A program made the translations under genes and the position numbers. 64,000 bases of DNA, from positions 3,038,001 through 3,102,000 of the forward strand of contig NZ_CP101134.1 of assembly GCF_024296865.1 (NCBI RefSeq), read 5' to 3'. The notes under the pieces were generated by a model. The model was given only the letters and a program-made list of their open reading frames with translations. It did not search any database and was not told where the DNA came from. This document shows, one piece after another, positions 9,292 to 18,842 of the stretch. This stretch comes from Sphingobacterium sp. LZ7M1. GTDB lineage: Bacteria; Bacteroidota; Bacteroidia; Sphingobacteriales; Sphingobacteriaceae. Within the stretch, counting starts at the first letter, position 1. Each line of letters opens with the position of its first letter.

Positions 9292-10080
9292 CTAGAGACT
9301 GCTCGCAAAGCTCAACATAAACTGTTTTCCGTTGTATGAAGGCATTAACAAATATGGGTGCTTCCTTTTTTGGATGCGCTCCTCTAACTTTGGCAGCATC
9401 CAGTAAGCCATTTTCGTGCTCAATATTCCTATGCCTGCCCCCATTACTACATCTGACAGCCAATGCCGATTATTGTACATCCTGAAAAATCCTGTCCCAG
9501 CGGCAATGGTATAAGCTCCTATTCCATACCAAACAGACTGATGGCTATACTCTTGCCAAATCAGTTCTGCTCCCACAAATGCTGTAGCGGTATGTCCTGA
9601 GGGAAAAGAGTTCGAGGCTGAGAAGTCAGGTCGCATAATCGGAACACTCTTTTTCAATAGATTCACTGAACTCCCCATGATAATATGGGCTACAGATGCC
9701 ACGAACAACCTTGATTTAAAATCATGCTTCGCCCTTATACCCATGAGATCAAAAGCAAAATAAGATCCAGTGGCAGCATATTGGGTAAAATCATCTATCC
9801 TTATCCTAATTGGTCGCGCAGACTGTAAGTTATCTTTTATTAATTCATTCTGTTTCTGCAAGTAAGGATTTTTAACTGAAGTAACACCATAACTAATAAA
9901 ACCAATAGGAGCTATCAATCCCTCATTCAACATCAATTTTGAAAAACTACTTCGCTTAACCTGATTTAACTGAGCGAGTACACTGTCTTGCTGACAGAAA
10001 CAGCAATTTCCATTGAAATGCAATATGAATAGAAGGAATATACGCAGAAACAGCATTCCAGGCTCCAATGATGACTTCAT
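9292..10080 (-). CDS. PAP2-family lipid phosphatase
   Basis: 262 residues with an N-terminal signal or anchor helix. The three PAP2 phosphatase motifs are complete: K144-x5-RP (KSVPIMRP), PSGHT (160-164) and R205-H206-x3-D210 (NNRHWLSDV). Probably a membrane or periplasmic phosphatase acting on undecaprenyl diphosphate, phosphatidic acid or lipid A; the sequence does not decide which. It converges on the preceding hypothetical gene with two bases between stops. Confidence 0.88.
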   Translation of the reverse strand: MKSSLEPGMLFLRIFLLFILHFNGNCCFCQQDSVLAQLNQVKRSSFSKLMLNEGLIAPIGFISYGVTSVKNPYLQKQNELIKDNLQSARPIRIRIDDFTQYAATGSYFAFDLMGIRAKHDFKSRLFVASVAHIIMGSSVNLLKKSVPIMRPDFSASNSFPSGHTATAFVGAELIWQEYSHQSVWYGIGAYTIAAGTGFFRMYNNRHWLSDVVMGAGIGILSTKMAYWMLPKLEERIQKRKHPYLLMPSYNGKQFMLSFASSL

Positions 10081-10418
10081 ATAAGAAATAGATTAGATCT
10101 ACAGGCTAATAATTGTTATTTATTATAATTTATTGTCTTATTATTCAATATTTAAATTATAAAAACTAATATATTATTAAATTGCAATAAAGGAAATACC
10201 CAAGACAAGGTATTTTTTCGAAAGTCACCTACAATCTACATGTTAAAAGAAAAAACACAATCTTATTTAATTCAGCAAAATAGCCTTCACAGTATTCAAA
10301 ACTGGTTCATTTATATAATTCAACCATACTTCGGCACAATATTTCTACCATTTCAGACATTCATCATGTAGCTTTAAGGTAATACAGCTAAACATAGATA
10401 ATCCTATTTTTTTTAAAC
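10081..10418. other. AT-rich divergent intergenic region
   Basis: 338 bases between the PAP2 gene (minus) and the ankyrin cluster (plus). It must hold promoters for both directions, but I found no good TTG-N19-TAnnTTTG match. No hairpin or ORF of note was seen. Confidence 0.3.
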
Positions 10419-11165
10419 ATGAGCAATCCCCCGTATTCAAATGATACCCAGGCAACCCAGTTCTTAAAGAAAATGGGAATATTAGATCAACTTTTCGAAG
10501 CCATTGCACCTTATAGGCCTCAAAACATAGCTACCGAGGCAAAAAACACGGAAATGTTTTTGGACTACGAACAGAAATATGCTGATTTAGAAATTGAAAA
10601 GAGGTTATTATCATTGCTAAAGCAATTCTATTCTGAAGCTGACCTCCAAAAATTCAGCGTAATGGATGCCGATTCTATCTATGAAGCCGATAAATCAACA
10701 TTTAAATCATTCGAAAAACAGATTGAAAGCTTATATGACGAAATCTATTTAGCAGGCAACAGACTATCCTCAGGGGTAAAAATCGTTGGAAACCCTGATC
10801 AATCAAGACCCTTTGAATTTTTCACTGTAGAACGCCAAAACGGCATCTATGTGGCCAAAGCCTTTGATAGCTTTATGCCTCAAAACATACAACTCAGCCA
10901 AGTAGCATTGGTGGATCCTATGCACTTCGTTTCCATAGAGGCAAAAGACCAGGAATTACGGATCGAACTTTCTGCTGAAGGCCAGGAATTATTTTCCAAG
11001 CATTTTCAAGACAATCCTTACGAACCATTGGCTCTTTTGTTAAATCAGAGAATAATAAATATCGTCAGAGATACAGCAAATCTTCAAAACAACGTTTTAT
11101 TAATTTGGAGTCCTTGGTCGGCTCAAGAACTTATTGAATTCACAAAATCAGCTAATAACGAATAA
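10419..11165 (+). CDS. Unknown soluble protein with SecD-P1-head-like C-terminus
   Basis: 248 residues, no signal peptide or membrane segment. The first about 100 residues are charged and helical. The last about 90 residues (VALVDPMHFVSIE... to the end) follow the pattern of the SecD/SecF P1 head subdomain: a beta-strand, LRIELSAEGQELFSKHFQD, then LALLLNQRIINIVRD, and a closing segment ending SAQELIEF that matches the usual G-F-T-xx-EA-xx-L position. This is my reading by eye, not a search result. It heads a cluster of five same-strand genes with two ankyrin proteins and is probably translated with them. Confidence 0.6.
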   Translation: MSNPPYSNDTQATQFLKKMGILDQLFEAIAPYRPQNIATEAKNTEMFLDYEQKYADLEIEKRLLSLLKQFYSEADLQKFSVMDADSIYEADKSTFKSFEKQIESLYDEIYLAGNRLSSGVKIVGNPDQSRPFEFFTVERQNGIYVAKAFDSFMPQNIQLSQVALVDPMHFVSIEAKDQELRIELSAEGQELFSKHFQDNPYEPLALLLNQRIINIVRDTANLQNNVLLIWSPWSAQELIEFTKSANNE

Positions 11166-11190
11166 AAACAACATAATTAAACTATATCCT

Positions 11191-12381
11191 ATGTTTGAAA
11201 AGACTCCATTAATTCAGGCCATTGACAGTGGCAACTTCGACAACGCCGTTGAATTGTACAACCAAGGCGAAAGAATCCCCCATAGCCAACATGCCTACGA
11301 TTATTCCCAGCTTTACGATACCCTAATCAGAAAAAAAGGCTACGAACTTATTAGCCTTATGCTTCAGAACAATGAAATCGAGAAGGACATCTATATGCTC
11401 GATAAAATTGATGACAGTATTTTTTCTAAATTGATCCGAGTTAAAAATCCAGATGAAGAATTTATTTCATTTTTCAAGGATCTATTAGAACAAGCTGAAA
11501 ACATCAATGATGAAGTAGCCGGACAGACCTTGATCAGTTTCGCTGCTGAGAATGCAGCCGATCCGCAAATTATACAAGCCTTAATTGATGCTGGCTGTAG
11601 GGTTGATTTCAAGAACCAAGCGGAGGACAATTTGCTGAACATTAGCATTAGAAAACATGGCATAACTCCCGAACAGATAAATCGTTATATTGACATATTC
11701 CTTAAAGAAGGTTTAGATGTAAACGAAGCAAACAAGGTTGGCAAAACTTCCTTGCACGTCGCCTTGGAGAGCAACAATAAACATGTTTTGGAAAATCTGT
11801 TGCAGAATGGAGCAAGCCCGAACCAACAAGATCATGAAGGAAATTCAGCATTCTTTATTGCCGTTGCACATAAACATGATTTTGAACAATACAAACGGCT
11901 TTCAGAATATGAGGGCATGGATTTCGAACAATCCAACAAACGTGGCGAAAAAGCCCTGCACGCCCACCTTAGAGTGACAGATGGTGCGGATAACACGGAA
12001 TTAATTTTGCAGATGATTGAAGATGGTGCAGATTTAAACAACACCGCCCCCCATTACGATAAACAGCTTTCTGCCTGGCATTGGATCGCCGAGAAAAAAG
12101 CACCATTTTTTGAACAGGTTTTTAAGGCCGCTCAACCGGACATCAATGAACAGGACGACTTGGGCAACACCTTATTACATAAAGTCGTTATGAAGGACAG
12201 CAACTATGATCAAAATGCTGCCAAGGAAACTTACAAAAAAGTAAAATTCCTATTGGATAACGGGGCAACAGCCAGCATCCTGAACAATAAGGAACAATCA
12301 GCCATGATGATTGCTTCGGAAGATAATTTAAAAGCAAAGACCGTCGAACTGCTATTAATCGCTCAACAAAAAGAAAACTAA
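11191..12381 (+). CDS. Ankyrin-repeat protein
   Basis: The ATG at 11191 (MFEKTPLIQAI) is preferred over an in-frame ATG at 11134 that would overlap the upstream gene by 32 bases. The 396-residue product is a divergent ankyrin solenoid: clear repeats include GQTLISFAAENAADPQIIQAL, GKTSLHVALESNNKHVLENL, GNSAFFIAVAHKH and GNTLLHKVVMKD. Other repeats have insertions and are degenerate. No signal peptide, so probably cytoplasmic and mediating protein binding. The next ankyrin gene begins six bases after its stop. Confidence 0.88.
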   Translation: MFEKTPLIQAIDSGNFDNAVELYNQGERIPHSQHAYDYSQLYDTLIRKKGYELISLMLQNNEIEKDIYMLDKIDDSIFSKLIRVKNPDEEFISFFKDLLEQAENINDEVAGQTLISFAAENAADPQIIQALIDAGCRVDFKNQAEDNLLNISIRKHGITPEQINRYIDIFLKEGLDVNEANKVGKTSLHVALESNNKHVLENLLQNGASPNQQDHEGNSAFFIAVAHKHDFEQYKRLSEYEGMDFEQSNKRGEKALHAHLRVTDGADNTELILQMIEDGADLNNTAPHYDKQLSAWHWIAEKKAPFFEQVFKAAQPDINEQDDLGNTLLHKVVMKDSNYDQNAAKETYKKVKFLLDNGATASILNNKEQSAMMIASEDNLKAKTVELLLIAQQKEN

Positions 12382-12387
12382 GAAATT

Positions 12388-13728
12388 ATGTCCATGTCAT
12401 TTATTATCGCCTGTGAGGGCGGCAAACGTAAAATAGCCGAATTACTATTAGAGAACAATGAAGTCGATGTCAAGTATACAGATGAAAAAGGCAGAACCGC
12501 CATGCATTATGCAGCACATCGTGGCTACCTTGACCTGGTCAAACTATTGGCAGAAAAAGGTGCTGAACTAGATTATGAGGATCAACAGGGCGAAACTCCC
12601 CTATTCTTCGCATGTCTCCAAAAGCAGAAACAAACGGCCATATATCTGATTGAAGAAGATGCAAGGGTTGACATTAATGACCTCAAAGGCAACAGCCTCC
12701 TTCATTTGACAGCTTCAACTGGTCAAGCTGATGTCCTCAAGACCTTGATCGAAAAAGGACTTGACGTCAATGCATTAAACAACAGTACCGAAAGTCCTTT
12801 GATGCTAGCTGTATTGAACAGAAGCCTTGAGGCAGCCAAAATCCTACTTGAGAATGGTGCTAATCCAGAAGCTAGCAACAAATCAGGAAACACGCCTTTA
12901 TTAATTGCCGTAAAGAACAGGCACCTCCCTATGGTTGACCTGTTATTGGAAAACGGGGCAGATGTCAATCAGATCAATCAATTTGGCGAATCGGCCATCT
13001 TGGTTGCATGTTACGAAGGCAACAAAGCCATGGTTAAGACCCTGTTAGAAAATGGTGCTGATGTATCAATTAGCAGTTCTGAAGGAGTTTCTCCTATTTG
13101 GTATGCCTGCAGCCATAACCAAAAAGAAATCGTCTCCCTGCTTCTTGATAACGGCCTGGATGTAAACCACAGCCGACCAGTCACTGGAAACAGCCAAGCC
13201 ATGTATGGATATCTGGACTTTGTAGAAACCAACAACAACCTGTCTATAGATGCCCAATTCAATTTTAATGTCAATGAATCCCAAGGTGGTGAAAGTTTGC
13301 TACAACATGCCGTTAAGAATGGACACCTAAGTATGGTCAAATTACTGATTGAACGTGGTGCCAATATCAATCAACAGGACGAGTCAGGAAATACAGCCCT
13401 GCACTATGCCGCAGCAAATGGCAAAAAAGATGTGCTCAAATTCCTTTTAGAAAACAATGCTGACCCGCAATTGGTCAATGTAAAAGAGCAAAAAGCGATC
13501 GATTACTCCAACATCAAGGGTTTCAACGAAATCACGGCCTTGCTGATCCAATTTGGATCTACCCAAGGAAAGGAGCAAGCAAATACCGCAGCACCAAGTC
13601 CAGCGGCAAGCGCAGCAGCACCAGTGGATAAGAAAAAAGCCCTGATGGACCTAAAGGACCTAATGGATGCCGGCATTTTGACACAGGAAGAATTTGATGC
13701 TGAAAAGAAAAAGATATTAGCAGGTTAA
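12388..13728 (+). CDS. Ankyrin-repeat protein with C-terminal SHOCT domain
   Basis: 446 residues. About eleven ankyrin repeats of 33 residues cover 1-390 (for example GRTAMHYAAHRGYLDLVKLL and GNTALHYAAANGKKDVLKFL), interrupted near residues 270-300 by a non-repeat insertion (about 30 residues, Asn-rich). An Ala/Pro linker (about 394-414) leads to a 32-residue C-terminal SHOCT-type helical hairpin (LMDLKDLMDAGILTQEEFD). SHOCT domains are thought to mediate oligomerisation. No signal peptide. It is closely coupled to the preceding ankyrin gene. Confidence 0.9.
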   Translation: MSMSFIIACEGGKRKIAELLLENNEVDVKYTDEKGRTAMHYAAHRGYLDLVKLLAEKGAELDYEDQQGETPLFFACLQKQKQTAIYLIEEDARVDINDLKGNSLLHLTASTGQADVLKTLIEKGLDVNALNNSTESPLMLAVLNRSLEAAKILLENGANPEASNKSGNTPLLIAVKNRHLPMVDLLLENGADVNQINQFGESAILVACYEGNKAMVKTLLENGADVSISSSEGVSPIWYACSHNQKEIVSLLLDNGLDVNHSRPVTGNSQAMYGYLDFVETNNNLSIDAQFNFNVNESQGGESLLQHAVKNGHLSMVKLLIERGANINQQDESGNTALHYAAANGKKDVLKFLLENNADPQLVNVKEQKAIDYSNIKGFNEITALLIQFGSTQGKEQANTAAPSPAASAAAPVDKKKALMDLKDLMDAGILTQEEFDAEKKKILAG

Positions 13729-13780
13729 AATTGTAAAAACATTTTTAACTAATTCATGTTGCATTGGGAAAAAGTTATTT

Positions 13781-14164
13781 ATGACCAACACATCATTTGG
13801 AATCCTTCTTCTTCGAATTTTCATAGGCTTAAGGCTTATGTACGGCGTATCGGATAATCTGATCAGCTGGGACCATATGCAGGAATTTGCTGGCTTTTTG
13901 GGAAAATATAAATTCCCATTCCCAATGGTTTCTGCTATTAGCTCAGTTGCTGTACAGATGATCGCTGGCTTCCTAATGTTGATTGGTTGGCAAACAAAGC
14001 TTTCCGCAGCAATTATTTTTATAAACTTTTTAATCGCCATTTTCATGGTTCACTTCCCTAATGGCGATAGCATAGACCTTATGACACCGGCTCTAGCTAT
14101 GCTGTTTGTTTCGGCAAGCCTCTTTTTCACTGGGGCTGGAAAATATTCAATAGACAAGGTATAA
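13781..14164 (+). CDS. DoxX-family membrane protein
   Basis: 127 residues with four predicted membrane helices and the family pattern LLLRIFIGLRLMYGVSDNL at the start and QMIAGFLMLIGWQTKLSA in the middle. DoxX proteins are small inner-membrane proteins linked to thiosulfate oxidation or oxidative-stress complexes, but most are uncharacterised. It follows the SHOCT-ankyrin gene by 52 bases and precedes the next membrane protein by 15 bases. Confidence 0.85.
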   Translation: MTNTSFGILLLRIFIGLRLMYGVSDNLISWDHMQEFAGFLGKYKFPFPMVSAISSVAVQMIAGFLMLIGWQTKLSAAIIFINFLIAIFMVHFPNGDSIDLMTPALAMLFVSASLFFTGAGKYSIDKV

Positions 14165-14179
14165 TTAAACTATAAAACA

Positions 14180-14686
14180 ATGGAATTGACAAACTTTAAA
14201 TACAATCAGAAAAAACTAAACAATATGGCCATGATATTTCTGCTATTGGGAATTGCAGGCTTAGGTTTTGCATACTATAAATGGTTTGTAGACACATCTT
14301 CCTACGTGGTTTCGATGGGGAAATATGGCAGTATATTTATTGCCATATTGGGCTTTGGGGCTTTTACCTACATGAAGTTATTTGGCAAAAAAGCGGATGA
14401 AATCGCCCTAAGTATTGGCACAAATGGAATAACGTCCAATACGACGCCGATTGCTAAGGCAGCGGAATTAATTGAATGGGATGATTTAGTAGATATCAAT
14501 TTCCATGGAAACTACCTTGACATCCATGTCAAGGACCCCAAGAAATATGCCGACAGAATGAATAACTTCTTTGTCCGTGACACCTATCTAAAAGGCATGA
14601 AAGGAGTCATCCGTATTTCCATTGCCGAAGTTGATGGTTCTCCGGAAGAAATGTCCGCAGCCATAGGGAAATATTTAAACCTTTAG
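14180..14686 (+). CDS. Two-helix membrane protein, STM3941-like
   Basis: 168 residues. A short basic start is followed by two membrane helices (about 15-35 and 48-66), then a cytosolic domain of about 95 residues with the segment IEWDDLVDINFHGNYLDIHVKDP. This resembles STM3941-type proteins from memory; the match is tentative. It is the last gene of the ankyrin-DoxX cluster. Confidence 0.6.
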   Translation: MELTNFKYNQKKLNNMAMIFLLLGIAGLGFAYYKWFVDTSSYVVSMGKYGSIFIAILGFGAFTYMKLFGKKADEIALSIGTNGITSNTTPIAKAAELIEWDDLVDINFHGNYLDIHVKDPKKYADRMNNFFVRDTYLKGMKGVIRISIAEVDGSPEEMSAAIGKYLNL

Positions 14687-14759
14687 CGAGATTACCTGAT
14701 ATCGATACCTGTATACAGGTAATTTCCAATATTTTCTGTCCCTAACTCTTTTATTATTT

Positions 14760-14767
14760 TAGATTTG
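14760..14767 (+). promoter_or_regulatory. Candidate -7 element for the lipoprotein gene
   Basis: TAGATTTG fits TAnnTTTG and lies 23 bases before the ATG at 14791. No clear TTG is found at the usual upstream spacing. Confidence 0.4.
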
Positions 14768-14790
14768 CTAGAAACAAAATCTATCCTAAT

Positions 14791-15447
14791 ATGAAAAAAC
14801 AGTTTTTTATGGCATCACTAGTTCTGGGATGCAGTCTATTTGTCGCATGTGGCAGTTCGAATAATTCAGAGGAAGAGGGAGATTCAGAAGATACGGGGGT
14901 TATTGAGAACCTAAGCAATGCCGGCGAGGCCATCAAAGGTCTAAGTGGTCTTGAAAAAGCCATGAAGGATATTGAGGTTCAGATGAATGCCTTAAAAGAA
15001 AAGACACCTGTAAGTAACGATGAATTAAAAAAGGTCCTACCTGAAACATTAGAAGGCTTGAAAAGGACTTCCATCAACCTAGGTGAATCTGCATCCATTG
15101 GGATCTCCAGTGCAAATGCGACCTATCAAGACGAAGGTGCTACAAAAACAATTGAAGTATCCATCTTGGACGGAGCTGGTGAAGCGGCAAGCTCTATTAC
15201 TGGTCTCGCATTTTATGGTTTCAACCAGGATTCGGAAAGAATCACGGACGATATGACCGAAAAAACGATGGAATATAAAGGTCAAAGAGCAAAACTAACA
15301 GAAGAAAAATACTACGATAAGCAGACCTCAAAAATTGAATGGCTCCATAAAAAAAGATACTTAATGAAGGTACAGGGAGAAGGATACAGCATTGACGAGG
15401 TGTGTAAGATCATGGATAATTTAGCGTTAGGAAATTTACCTGAATAA
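14791..15447 (+). CDS. Lipoprotein of unknown function
   Basis: 218 residues with a lipobox ending in Cys20 (SLFVAC) and an acidic Ser/Glu linker (21-37). The mature domain begins with a helical region (about 40-95), then alternating strand-like segments that include a GAGEAASSITGLAFYGFN motif and a KIEWLHKKRYLMKVQGEGY hairpin. The overall plan suggests an outer-membrane-anchored substrate- or ligand-binding domain; I do not recognise a family. It has its own promoter candidate and a terminator. Confidence 0.7.
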   Translation: MKKQFFMASLVLGCSLFVACGSSNNSEEEGDSEDTGVIENLSNAGEAIKGLSGLEKAMKDIEVQMNALKEKTPVSNDELKKVLPETLEGLKRTSINLGESASIGISSANATYQDEGATKTIEVSILDGAGEAASSITGLAFYGFNQDSERITDDMTEKTMEYKGQRAKLTEEKYYDKQTSKIEWLHKKRYLMKVQGEGYSIDEVCKIMDNLALGNLPE

Positions 15448-15466
15448 CAACTACACTACATAACAC

Positions 15467-15501
15467 AGATAAGGGGCAATGAAATTCATCGCCCCTTATC
15501 T
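15467..15501. terminator. Bidirectional terminator, lipoprotein / GH92 genes
   Basis: Stem 15467-15477 with 15491-15501 (AGATAAGGGGC/GCCCCTTATCT) around a 13-base loop, followed by TTTTAATTTT on the plus strand. It lies between two converging genes. Confidence 0.75.
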
Positions 15502-15520
15502 TTTAATTTTATATTTCTTA

Positions 15521-17827
15521 TTATTTTTTAGGTTTGGATGCCATTACAAACTGCAACTCTCCTCCATTTGAAATATCGGCATGCGAAATCTTAAAATCTT
15601 TCAGCTCTTGTCCATTCCACAATACCTTGCTCACATATACATTTTTCTCCGATTGGTTCTTTGCAAAAACCTTCAAGGTCTTCCCATTATCCAATTGCAC
15701 TTCAGCTGATTTTACCAATGGACTACCCAACCAATAATGTGGATCTCCAGGCGCTACAGGATAGAATCCCAAAGAACTGAAGAGATACCAAGCAGACATT
15801 TGCCCACAATCATCATTTCCTCCTAATCCAGCAGGACCATTATGATATTGGTTACGAATAATCTGTCTGATTCTTTCCTGAGCTTTCCAAGGGCTTTTGG
15901 TGATATTATACAGATAGGCAACATGGTGCGACGGTTCATTCCCATGCACATAGTTCCCAATGATGCCTTCACGGGTAATATCCTCGGTATTTTCAAAATA
16001 CTTATCTGGAAGGTGCATGGTAAACAAGGAATCCAAATAAGTTTCAAATCGTTTCTGTCCGCCCATTGTCTCCATCAATTGAACTGGTTGGTGTGGTACA
16101 TATAAAGAGTAATTCCAGGTATTTCCCTCAATAAAACCTTGCCCATGGGTATCTAGCACATCAAACTTCTCTCTGAACACCCCTTTGCTATCTTTAGGAC
16201 GCATAAAACCAATTCGCTCATCATACAGGTTCTTCCAATTCTCGGCGCGTTTGTTAAATTCTGCAGCGATTTCCGCCTTACCCAATTTTTCTGCCAATTG
16301 AGCAATACACCAATCATCATAAGCATATTCCAAGGTATTTGACACTGAAGTCCCATTTTTATCATCCGGAACATAGCCCAAGTCGATGTAATCCCCAATA
16401 CCTTCATATCTTCTTGCATTTGCCGTTTGAACACAGGCTTTCAAGGCAGCTTCCGCATCTCCTTTATATACACCTTTCATAATAGCGTCTACCACCACCG
16501 ATACCGAATGGTACCCACTCATACACCAGTTTTCATTCGCATAATGCGACCAGATTGGCAACATATTCAAGACCGACTGTTCATGATGCGCCATCATCGA
16601 AGAAACCATATCTGCATTTCTTTTCGGATCGACCAAATTCAGCCAAGGATGAAAAGCCCTAAAGGTATCCCATAAAGAAAAGGAGGTGTAATTCGTAAAA
16701 CCCTCAGCTTTATGGATTTCTTGATCCAAACCCTTATACTCGCCATTTAGGTCCATATATACGGTTGGCATCAGGTTCGCATGATAAACGGAGGTATAAA
16801 AGTTAACCAGATCCTCTTTGTTCAACATATCGACCTTAAACTTCTCAAGCTCCTTATTCCAATCTGATTTTCCTTTGTTTACAATTTGTTCAAAATTCCA
16901 GTTTGGAGTCTCTGCTTGCATATTTTCCAATGCATTCTTCATGCTCACTGGACTCAATGCCACTTTCATCATCACTTGCTCCCCCTCTTTGGTATCAAAA
17001 TCCAGGTGCATCTTGATATTATGCGCCGCTAGATCTGGAAAGTTATCCTCTTGGTTGAATTTCCGCCAAAAGCCTTTGTACTGCACATTTTTATCCAAAT
17101 ACTTCGCTCCATAATTTTTGAATGCTTTGGAAGTTTTGATAGCAAAATAAACGGTTCTGGTTCTTGCCCAACCATTGGTCTGCCTATACCCTGTTATGGT
17201 GGAGTCATTCAATACCCTGACCACGGTCCAAACATTTTTGCCATCATAGTTATAGATACCCGCTGTCAAGTCTAAGATCAAATGGGAATGATCGGAAGCT
17301 GGAAAGGTATAGCGATGAACTCCAACACGGGTACTTGTAGTCAATTCCGCCTGAATATTATGCTTATCCAGTTTCACTTTATAGTAATTGGCTTCGGCAA
17401 TTTCATTATCATGGCTATATGCCGATCTATACCCATCTTGTGGCCTATCGGCTGTCCCTGGGTTCAATTGCACCTTTCCTTGAGTAGGCATCACCAATAT
17501 ATCGCCAAGATCGGAATGTCCTGTTCCCGAGAAATGCGTATGACTGAAACCAACAATGGTTGGATCATCGTATTGATAACCTGCACAGTATTTATATACA
17601 TCACCCGTATATTGTCCGTTGACTGCATATGGGATGGTATCTGTCTCAGGGCTCAATTGTACCGACCCAAAAGGAACCGTTGCTCCAGGGAAAGTATGCC
17701 CCATTTTAGCCGTTCCGATCAATGGTTTGACGTATTGACTCAGGTTTGGCTGCTGGGCATTCGATAATACCGGAATGACCATAAAAGCCAATACCTTGGC
17801 AAAATTCATATAGTTCATTTTCATCAT
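15521..17827 (-). CDS. Secreted GH92 alpha-mannosidase
   Basis: 768 residues with a signal peptide (cut near residue 24). The start of the mature protein, VKPLIGTAKMGHTFPGATVPFG, and GFSHTHFSGTGHSDLGDI are hallmark glycoside hydrolase family 92 sequences; the C-terminal half has the (alpha/alpha)6 catalytic motifs including WDTFRAFHPW and GNDDCGQMSAWYLFSSLGFYP. GH92 enzymes are calcium-dependent exo-alpha-mannosidases acting on N-glycans or yeast mannan in the periplasm. It begins one base after the stop of the basic secretory protein gene, so the two are one operon. Two ATGs are adjacent at the start. Confidence 0.95.
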   Translation of the reverse strand: MMKMNYMNFAKVLAFMVIPVLSNAQQPNLSQYVKPLIGTAKMGHTFPGATVPFGSVQLSPETDTIPYAVNGQYTGDVYKYCAGYQYDDPTIVGFSHTHFSGTGHSDLGDILVMPTQGKVQLNPGTADRPQDGYRSAYSHDNEIAEANYYKVKLDKHNIQAELTTSTRVGVHRYTFPASDHSHLILDLTAGIYNYDGKNVWTVVRVLNDSTITGYRQTNGWARTRTVYFAIKTSKAFKNYGAKYLDKNVQYKGFWRKFNQEDNFPDLAAHNIKMHLDFDTKEGEQVMMKVALSPVSMKNALENMQAETPNWNFEQIVNKGKSDWNKELEKFKVDMLNKEDLVNFYTSVYHANLMPTVYMDLNGEYKGLDQEIHKAEGFTNYTSFSLWDTFRAFHPWLNLVDPKRNADMVSSMMAHHEQSVLNMLPIWSHYANENWCMSGYHSVSVVVDAIMKGVYKGDAEAALKACVQTANARRYEGIGDYIDLGYVPDDKNGTSVSNTLEYAYDDWCIAQLAEKLGKAEIAAEFNKRAENWKNLYDERIGFMRPKDSKGVFREKFDVLDTHGQGFIEGNTWNYSLYVPHQPVQLMETMGGQKRFETYLDSLFTMHLPDKYFENTEDITREGIIGNYVHGNEPSHHVAYLYNITKSPWKAQERIRQIIRNQYHNGPAGLGGNDDCGQMSAWYLFSSLGFYPVAPGDPHYWLGSPLVKSAEVQLDNGKTLKVFAKNQSEKNVYVSKVLWNGQELKDFKISHADISNGGELQFVMASKPKK

Positions 17828-17828
17828 T

Positions 17829-18545
17829 TTAAATTGCGGGGTTTAAAGCATATTCTGCCCAAAGTTCATCGATCGTTTTTCCGGTTTCATTTGCCCAAAA
17901 AGAGTCCGAATAGGTCTTATTGCGCATAGCCAGGTCTAACTTTTTGACAAAGTTCTTTTTCTTATTATGCTCAATCCAATTGAAGAACCGAGCAGTAATC
18001 CTGTAAGAATCGGTATACTTCTGTTTTTCATTAAATTCAGGAAGCCTCCAATTGCCTGCTTCATTGGCGACACCATATTTATATCGAATATAATCAGCAA
18101 TCCCTTCTGTAATCCACCAAGGACCCGATCCATTTGGATAAGCCTGAACGATATGCATGACTTCATGCGTCACGACATCGATATCATGTGGATTTTTCTT
18201 CAACCAATTTGGACTATATCGAACAATCCCTCCTGCAGTGGCTGCAACACCATCATATTCAGGGTCAATGACAAAAGTCACTTCTTTTCTGGTTTTCTTA
18301 TTGAATTTTTTGACCAATTTAGGATAGTTGATAAAATAGGTATCAATAAGCTGCTGTTTAGTTTCTGCACTAAATTCTTTATCCTTATTGATCCAGATCA
18401 GTGTATATCCCTTCTTCTTTAACGTATCTACTTCTACTGCAACCTTGCGGTCGGCATCAGTATGTTCCCAGCTTTGTGCATAACTTGAAGAAACTGAAAT
18501 ACCCAAAAATATGCTTAAAGCAAATGTTAATGTGTTTTTTCTCAT
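17829..18545 (-). CDS. Basic secretory protein (BSP) family metallopeptidase
   Basis: The ATG ending at 18545 is chosen because it opens a clean signal peptide (MRKNTLTFALSIFLGISVSS); the frame continues upstream without a plausible signal. The 238-residue product matches the plant and bacterial BSP/peptidase family PF04450: HEVMH (127-131) with downstream Glu148 in WWITEGIADYIRY form a zinc gluzincin site. It is secreted and probably attacks proteins, perhaps glycoproteins, since it is co-transcribed with a GH92 mannosidase. Confidence 0.88.
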   Translation of the reverse strand: MRKNTLTFALSIFLGISVSSSYAQSWEHTDADRKVAVEVDTLKKKGYTLIWINKDKEFSAETKQQLIDTYFINYPKLVKKFNKKTRKEVTFVIDPEYDGVAATAGGIVRYSPNWLKKNPHDIDVVTHEVMHIVQAYPNGSGPWWITEGIADYIRYKYGVANEAGNWRLPEFNEKQKYTDSYRITARFFNWIEHNKKKNFVKKLDLAMRNKTYSDSFWANETGKTIDELWAEYALNPAI

Positions 18546-18629
18546 TGGGCTAATTGATTTATAAAAATTTGAGTCAACTCTAGTCAATAATTGCTGTTTT
18601 GAGCTAACTAAAACGAATAATCTAGTATT

Positions 18630-18637
18630 CAAATATA
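18630..18637 (-). promoter_or_regulatory. Candidate -7 element of the BSP-GH92 operon
   Basis: TATATTTG on the minus strand, 84 bases before the BSP start codon. The -33 position does not show a TTG, so the call rests on the -7 box alone. Confidence 0.4.
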
Positions 18638-18797
18638 TTTAAAAAGATTAGTAATACTATAAATTTCTAGGATTGTTACAACAATATTTATTAACCTAGG
18701 TTCATTTTTTGAGCTTTAATTCTCCTGCATTAAAAAGCAACAAGGAAATGAGTCAAGAGGCTAAGCTAGGAAGTGGATTATTTTCTATTATTTCTAT

Positions 18798-18842
18798 AAT
18801 CAAAAAAGGGTCATATCATTCTGATACGACCCTTTTTTGATT
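18798..18842 (-). terminator. Terminator of the GH123-like operon
   Basis: A long stem (15 bp, one mismatch, then 4 bp) spans 18798-18812/18828-18842 with the TATC/GATA top, and ends in T-runs within both arms. It overlaps the stop codon at 18841-18843. Confidence 0.8.

Noticed and set aside
17282..17767. 161-codon open frame on the plus strand inside the GH92 gene
   Set aside because: It is antisense to a well-supported GH92 mannosidase, has no family features, and no promoter or ribosome site; a shadow of codon bias.
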